This document shows positions 58,566-64,000 of a stretch of 64,000 nucleotides of DNA, one piece after another (the stretch's first letter is position 1; each line of letters opens with the position of its first letter). The notes below the pieces were generated by a model. That model saw nothing but the letters and a program-made list of their open reading frames with translations, did not search any database and had not been told where the DNA came from. Location: assembly GCA_029448655.1 (NCBI GenBank), contig JACCLO010000010.1:2666001-2730000 (forward strand). The letters run 5' to 3'. The position numbers were made by a program, and so were the translations under genes. The stretch comes from Wolfiporia cocos (Eukaryota; Basidiomycota; Agaricomycetes; Polyporales; Phaeolaceae).

Positions 58566-60794
58566 ATGCTGGCCCGAGACCCTAGATCCCGTCAATCTGT
58601 GCCCTCGCTTGATGGCGCGCTTGAGGGCAATTCTCTCGTCTTTGGTCCCGGAGGCCAGGCGTCGATTGTTGCACCCTTGAATAATGGCGAGGGCGACGAT
58701 GGAGGATCGCAGGGCTCAGACGGATCTACATCCCAAGACAGTGCCACCGATCAGCCTAGCTTGCTGTTCCCTACAGACCCCGCTCCGGTGATAAAGCAAC
58801 AGACTGAACCTGTAAGGAGACCCTTGCAGCTTTTGTGCGACGCGAATTGACGTTGTTTATAGCCGACAACGTCTTCTGCACTGAGATCGACATCGTCCGC
58901 AACTTCCGGCTTTGCATCTGATACGTCTGCATCTGCCATTTCGGCAATAAGCACGCAATCGCCATCCTCTGTTGCCGAATTTTCCACCATCTCGGGATCT
59001 ATCAGCAGCGCTCTGTTTTTAACAGTAGCATCATCCGCATCGACTTCGGCATCCAGTCTTGGTCAATCTGTCGCTACCACGATGGACATCCCATCCACAC
59101 CCTTGAGCTCGGCTTCCTCGGCGCATTATGCAAATACGGCTTCTTCTGGCGCAACATCGGTATCTGGTTCTGCAGACTCCTCAGCTACTGCGTTGAATGC
59201 CAACCATGTCAGCACATACGCAGGGATTGCCTTTGGAGCGATTGCTGGTGTAGCTTTTCTCGTCGTGTTGCTCATATGGTGGCTGCGAAGCAGGAGACAC
59301 TCGCACGGCCCTGCCTTGGAGAGTGTCGCCTCCTGGCCTTGGGACAAAGATTCGCCGTCTGTGGACATCGACGATCATCAAAGTGATCTGAAGATAGACG
59401 GCGGCAACCTCTCATCACATCACGACCCAGGACTGTGGGATGAGATCGATCTCTCAAGACACGATCCTGGAGCCGCATATCCCGATGTTCATCGTCTTGA
59501 CGAAGGGAACCCCCGTGATAGTCATGCGCATACGCTGCCTCCCCTACCTCCTCATATTCGCGGTTTCGCTGGAGTTTATCCTACCGTTCAAGTCCACAGT
59601 GCCAGCAGCAGCGTTCCAGATCTGGCTCCAGCCATGGGAACCCTGCAGGTTGCGAACTATGTGCCGGGCGACTTGTCTTCAGGGTCAGGTGACGAAGCGA
59701 GCCGTGCGAGTACAGCATTGGGCATGTTCTCGACATCGCATGCGGAACCGCCTGAATGTGGCACGCCATACGATCCAATGGGTGGCGAGCGTCCTCGCTT
59801 CCTGGGACTTGACGGCAATGGGCTGGGAGTCCCGTGGGCACCTTGGGCACCACTTCAGCCACGCAAACAGCAGCCCCTCGAACAGACTGAGGAAATGAGT
59901 GTCAGGGACCTGGGGCCAATGCCGTATCCCGGTGATGGACCTGCAGAAATGGAGGCAGGAGGTTGGGCAGCATCGATCAGATCAAACTTAGTCAGTGCTT
60001 TCAACGCTGTTGTTGGAGCAAGCAGTACGGAGGAGACTAGTGGCGATCACCTGACTCACCTGCCTTGTCGGATGCAGCGTAGCATCAAAGCCGTGCAATG
60101 TGGTCCGTCCAACACTGGGATACTCTCCCGAACAAACACAGTGCACTCCGTTCATTCGGACATCAAACAGTGGATATCGGAAGATACTCGTGACGGAACA
60201 GGAGTCGTGCATATATGCCTTTCCGATGATGCAGAGCCGTTGCCAGTCTTAGAGCAGGAGGCGGAGGACCCAACCAAGTCCTCAGCTGAAAGTGTAACTG
60301 CGGTCATTCTAGAGGGCCAGGGCGCATCGCTGTCTAGATCCTCGTCATTGAATCCCGTGACCCCAGTGTGCTCCTTGTCCACCTCGGGAGGTCTTGAAAC
60401 AATGCCCCCTCGGTTGCCCAGCATTCCTTCAATGTCACGATCCTCTTCGCAATCATCCTTGTTCTGCACCGAGCAATCGGAACGTCCAGAGCGTATTCGA
60501 AGGAAGAACACAAAGGCTCGATTAAATGCGGCTAGAAGGAGGACCCGTGGCTCCCTACGTCCGGCCGCATTGGTACGAGCACCTTCTTCATATTGTTCCG
60601 CCGTCTCCGTAGGCTCGGACATATCCAGACAGTCAAGCGTTCGTTCCGAGAGACTAACAGACGCAGAGAAGTTCGCGAGACGAATGCTACGGGAGCGAAG
60701 AAAGAGGATCATGGAGATGGATGCCGGACGGAAACATGCCAAGCGATCGACGAAACGCATTCGGCAGCCTGATGTCGTGGAAGATTTGTGTTGA
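58566..60794 (+). CDS. Ser/Thr-rich single-pass membrane protein
   Basis: Exons 58566-58811 and 58863-60794 join in frame (GTAAGG donor, TTATAG acceptor) to about 725 residues. The N-terminal ~195 residues are Ser/Thr/Ala-rich and probably O-glycosylated, starting MLARDPRSRQSVPSLDG without a clear signal peptide. One membrane helix (IAFGAIAGVAFLVVLLIWWL, about residues 200-220) is followed by RSRR, a stop-transfer sequence. The long cytoplasmic part is Ser/Pro-rich and low-complexity, ending in a basic region (RRTRGSLRPAALV, KFARRMLRERRKRIMEM). The layout (Ser/Thr ectodomain, one helix, disordered tail) resembles fungal cell-wall stress sensors of the WSC/Mid2 style, but I see no cysteine-rich WSC domain. 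No assigned function. Convergent with the karyopherin gene, 100 bp apart. Confidence 0.82.
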
Positions 60795-60894
60795 CGAGAG
60801 AAGAACTGTCCCAGTGCATTGCGATATTATGTGGACTGCTACATTTGCAAGTTACGATTACAAGGGTGTAGAATTTATACATACCGTCGACAAT

Positions 60895-63800
60895 TTACAT
60901 TGTGACTGAGGCATATCCGAATGTAGTTCCTTCTAGTCCTCTGGCGATCAGAATAAATTGCTGGGCTGCGTCTCTGACACGTTTTGAAGATCGAGTCCTA
61001 GACAATGGTTAACATATCGCGAACATTGCCTATATCGGAAAGCTCACCCAAAAACGACCTTAATAAATTTTTCCTTCGCATCATCGGTGGCCCTGCTGTC
61101 AGCAAATCCGTCCTGAAGGAACCCATGGGTATGTATCGGTATAATTAACATTATAACTAGAGCCGCCTACCTCATACAAAACGTGCATCACCCATGATCT
61201 GCTCTCCGCCGGGAATTTGGCAATCAAGGCCGACATGAGGTCAACAAGATTTGGCGTCGCTGATCGTGGTGAAGAGCCAGCAAAGCCTCTGAGAATAGCT
61301 CTCATAACCGCTTCACCATGCAATTTCCCAAGCATTGTCTTAGCTTCGCTGAGTTCATCCTCGGCAGATGTGCGATTGATAATCGACACCTGCAGCTGAC
61401 TCAGCACGAAAGCAAGGGCAATGAGTTGGATACACGACGCATACTAAGAACGTGCACGCTGCAACGAGGGAGTACCGTTCTTGTAGAGACAGTGCTGTAA
61501 TTGCACATTTGATGAGAGCGTCGAACAATTCTGGAGGCAAAGCATAGAAGGTCGAAATGAAATGATGTGCGACCTGTACATACAGCAATTGAGACCCATA
61601 CAACACACGAAAGCTCTGTTACTTACGGTGTCCATGTAATTAAAGAACGACTGCACGATATCGGGATTCTGTAAAGGGCTATTGAGCAAGTTGTGCAAAC
61701 AGTGAGTAAGGGCTCACCGATTCCATAGCACCGGATTGACTCATCGCGTTCAACGTCGTCTGGACGAGGATCAACAACACGTTCAGTACAACAGCTCGTG
61801 TTTCGTCGCTGGGGGTGGCTTTGAATATTGTAGGTATCAAGCTCGGCGGGTCTAGCTGGATGGCAAGCATAGTGGCGAGAGAGAGCCACACAGCAGTCAA
61901 CTGTCGCTGTGCTGCTAAACATATCAATTCTAGGAGGGGCACTGGTGGCAGAGATAGCAGAGTGATGTCAGAGGGCAGTGAGGTGATTGCCTTGATCAAA
62001 TCACTGAGAGCCTGAAATACGGGCTTAGTAAGATGAAGAACTTGTCACCCTGTCACTTACATCGCTAACCATGGCATCTGTGCACCATCGCTCCACTGCC
62101 CCCTTGATTGCTGCAAGTAACCTTTCCCGGAGCGAGGCCATTCGAGGGTCATCTCTGGCATGCCTCAGTTGCTTCGACTCTTCTGATACTTCGGACGGGT
62201 CATCCAGTACGAGGATCGAGTCATTTGTTCGAGTCAAGCCTCTGGCAACCCCAGAAACAGTCTCCAGCTGTGTAATCACAATTGCGCGAGCTTCTTCTGG
62301 CGGCTGCATGAGCAGTTCAGTGAAAATTTAAATTTCAAACAAAGATGAGGAAAACATACCAAAGTCGACTGAAGCGCTTCGTGGAGTTTTACAACCACTG
62401 GACTGACGATCACCTATGGAGCCTTCAGGTTGAGACAAGATTATAAGCTTTAGCCATGCCTACATCCACTGGGGGGACAGCTTCTGCAGGAGGAAGTGCC
62501 TGTATTACACTTGCGATAGACTGCAGCACTTTACTCTTCTCCGTGTCCTATACATAATCCTCAGGACCAGGCGTGAATGAAGAATCTACTCCGAACTCAC
62601 TGGGATCCCAGTGAGGCCGGCATGAAGCTCTCCAAATGCACTGATGTGTGGCGCAAGGGCAGTTCGATTGGCGTCGCACAGATCGCGAAGAGCATTGGCA
62701 GCTGGCAAGCACAGAGTCGGCTCAGGGAGGGCAGCAACAACGTATGAGATGGCAGTCATTAAGGGAGACGCGGTGTTGTTAGCTGACTGCGTCGTGAACC
62801 ATGACGCATATGACCCTGTTTGGCAGTGTGCATGATTTTAGAATGTTGACGCTGGCTTCTTTGATTCTGTAAACCTATTCGCGTACCTGCTAGTAGCAAC
62901 GCAGTCCGTCTTACACGGTCAGTGCCAGACATTGGCAATCTCCCGAGAATGTCGGAGCCAAAGACCCTCCGAAGATGCGGGTTGTCTTCGATCGGGACAG
63001 CTTCTTGAATCGCCATGATGCAATGTAAGGTGGCTTCCACTTCCTACCCGACTTGATCAACGGCACATACTGCTCCAGTTTGTGCCACTTACCTCCCAGC
63101 CTTGATGCGCTTGTCTAGAAGCAAGTCGCTGAAGGCTATCTTCTACGTAAAATTGCAGCAGATCGTCGCGCAAGATGTAGTAGCTGCACTATGTCAAGCA
63201 AGCGTCGTGGCAGACCAACAAGTAGCTTACGCATTGATGAGCGTATCGCCCACATCCCGCCGATATCTAAGGGTCCAGCATAAATCATGAGCATTGGATA
63301 TCCGGTGGAGAACGTACGATTGAAACCTGTCCCACAGGTCTATGGTTGAATTTAGCGACGAAGTTCCAGCCATTTGAGCTATGCATATACAATGCTTACC
63401 TCTCGTCCACGAATGCAAGGTACTCGCATTCGGCCACATGACCTTGCGCCTCAATACCTGTACAAGCTCCGAGTACACTGCCTTCGCGATGCGCCACTGT
63501 GCTTGTTCGAGGCTCGGCCCCTCAAGCGCGGACACATTTCCGCTAGCATCTCCGTAATCAAAGTCCTGCTCATATTCGGTATTCCAGAGCGCCTCCTGGA
63601 AAAGGTACCAAAAGCTGAGTGTCATCTCGCTCTCCTCCTCATCCACACCGTACACACCCGGCAGCGCGGTGTACGAGAGAAGGAGCCGAAGGAAGGTCTG
63701 CACGAGCTGTGACTTGCTCGGCAGCTGAGATGCTTCTGGCAAAGGTGGTACCGGAGCAGGCTGCATAGAGGAAGCGATGTTGGTAGCTAAGTATAGCGTT

Positions 63801-64000
63801 GAATGGTCGCCCAATGCGACGAGCAGCTTGCAAAACGAGTGCGAGACGCCGTCCGCAAATCCCGCTGGAAAACAGCATGACAGCGTGTGAGGAGCGTTCG
63901 TGCTGATAGTAGTGGGAGACGCACCATTTAGCGTGTGATTGACAATCGTGCCACCGTACTGTTCAAACCAAAGCAGCAGAGGCTCGGTCAACGTCTTAGT
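60895..64000 (-). CDS. Karyopherin-beta, importin-13-like, 5' end beyond window
   Basis: Nuclear transport receptor built of HEAT repeats. The C-terminal ~two thirds lies here in many exons with short introns. Readable blocks include HSFCKLLVALGDHSTLYLA, LVQTFLRLLLSYTALPGVYG and SEMTLSFWYLFQEALW (63630), typical of the importin-13/Kap122 branch. Then ESRSWVMHVLYE and GFLQDGFADSRATDDAKEKF (61105). The last exon, after a GTGAGC intron, reads TRSSKRVRDAAQQFILIARG and ends FGYASVTM at TAA 60895-60897. The last-exon frame follows from the upstream phase. No stop or frameshift noticed, though I did not splice every exon. The N-terminal Ran-binding part lies right of the window. The identification as importin 13 is from sequence character, not a search. 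Confidence 0.8.

Noticed and set aside
58566..60794. WSC-type cell-wall sensor
   Set aside because: Layout is similar but there is no cysteine-rich WSC domain and no clear signal peptide, so no name was given.

Overview
The window reads as nuclear DNA of a mushroom-forming basidiomycete (Agaricomycete). The genes carry many GT-AG introns of about 45-70 nt. The mobile elements (KDZ, hAT, and a Ty3/Gypsy chromovirus with an embedded dUTPase) and the gene families (a seven-helix membrane protein, a reducing polyketide synthase with a thioesterase, P450s) are typical of that class. Everything here was read by eye; no alignment or search was run.

Layout. 1-2300: two minus-strand coding fragments, the left one running off the window, separated by non-coding repeats. 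2728-6980: a KDZ DNA transposon with an apparently intact seven-exon transposase, flanked by inverted arrays of a ~79-bp repeat. 7800-9970: a seven-helix membrane-protein gene interrupted by a hAT-type element that itself holds a solo LTR. 11490-13890: three short inverted-repeat elements, two of them with clear 8-bp target duplications. 14036-16677: two related C2H2 zinc-finger genes on the minus strand. 17400-35000: a repeat sea with a 542-bp-LTR Gypsy element (19063-27122), several solo LTRs with 5-bp target duplications, SINE-like repeats, and long tracts with almost no CG dinucleotides. A tRNA-Glu (CTC) gene with an 8-nt intron sits at 35054-35133.

35945-58129 looks like a biosynthetic gene cluster: a reducing polyketide synthase (KS-AT-DH-MT-degenerate ER-KR-ACP-TE), a carotenoid-cleavage-dioxygenase family enzyme, a DHA2-type major facilitator and a P450. 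An ER-less synthase with a C-methyltransferase suggests a methylated polyene. The dioxygenase family cuts conjugated double bonds, so a polyene that is cleaved or tailored and then exported is a reasonable reading (inference). Two lesions stand out: an in-frame TAG in the ketosynthase and a one-base frameshift in the transporter. Either the cluster is decaying or the assembly has base errors.

58566-64000 returns to ordinary genes: a Ser/Thr-rich single-pass membrane protein and, convergent to it, a karyopherin of the importin-13 type that runs off the right edge.

The unifying signal in the repeats is CpG decay. In the Gypsy element all eleven in-frame stops I could place are TGA, its two LTRs differ almost only by CpG transitions, and an old repeat tract of about 1.9 kb contains no CG at all.
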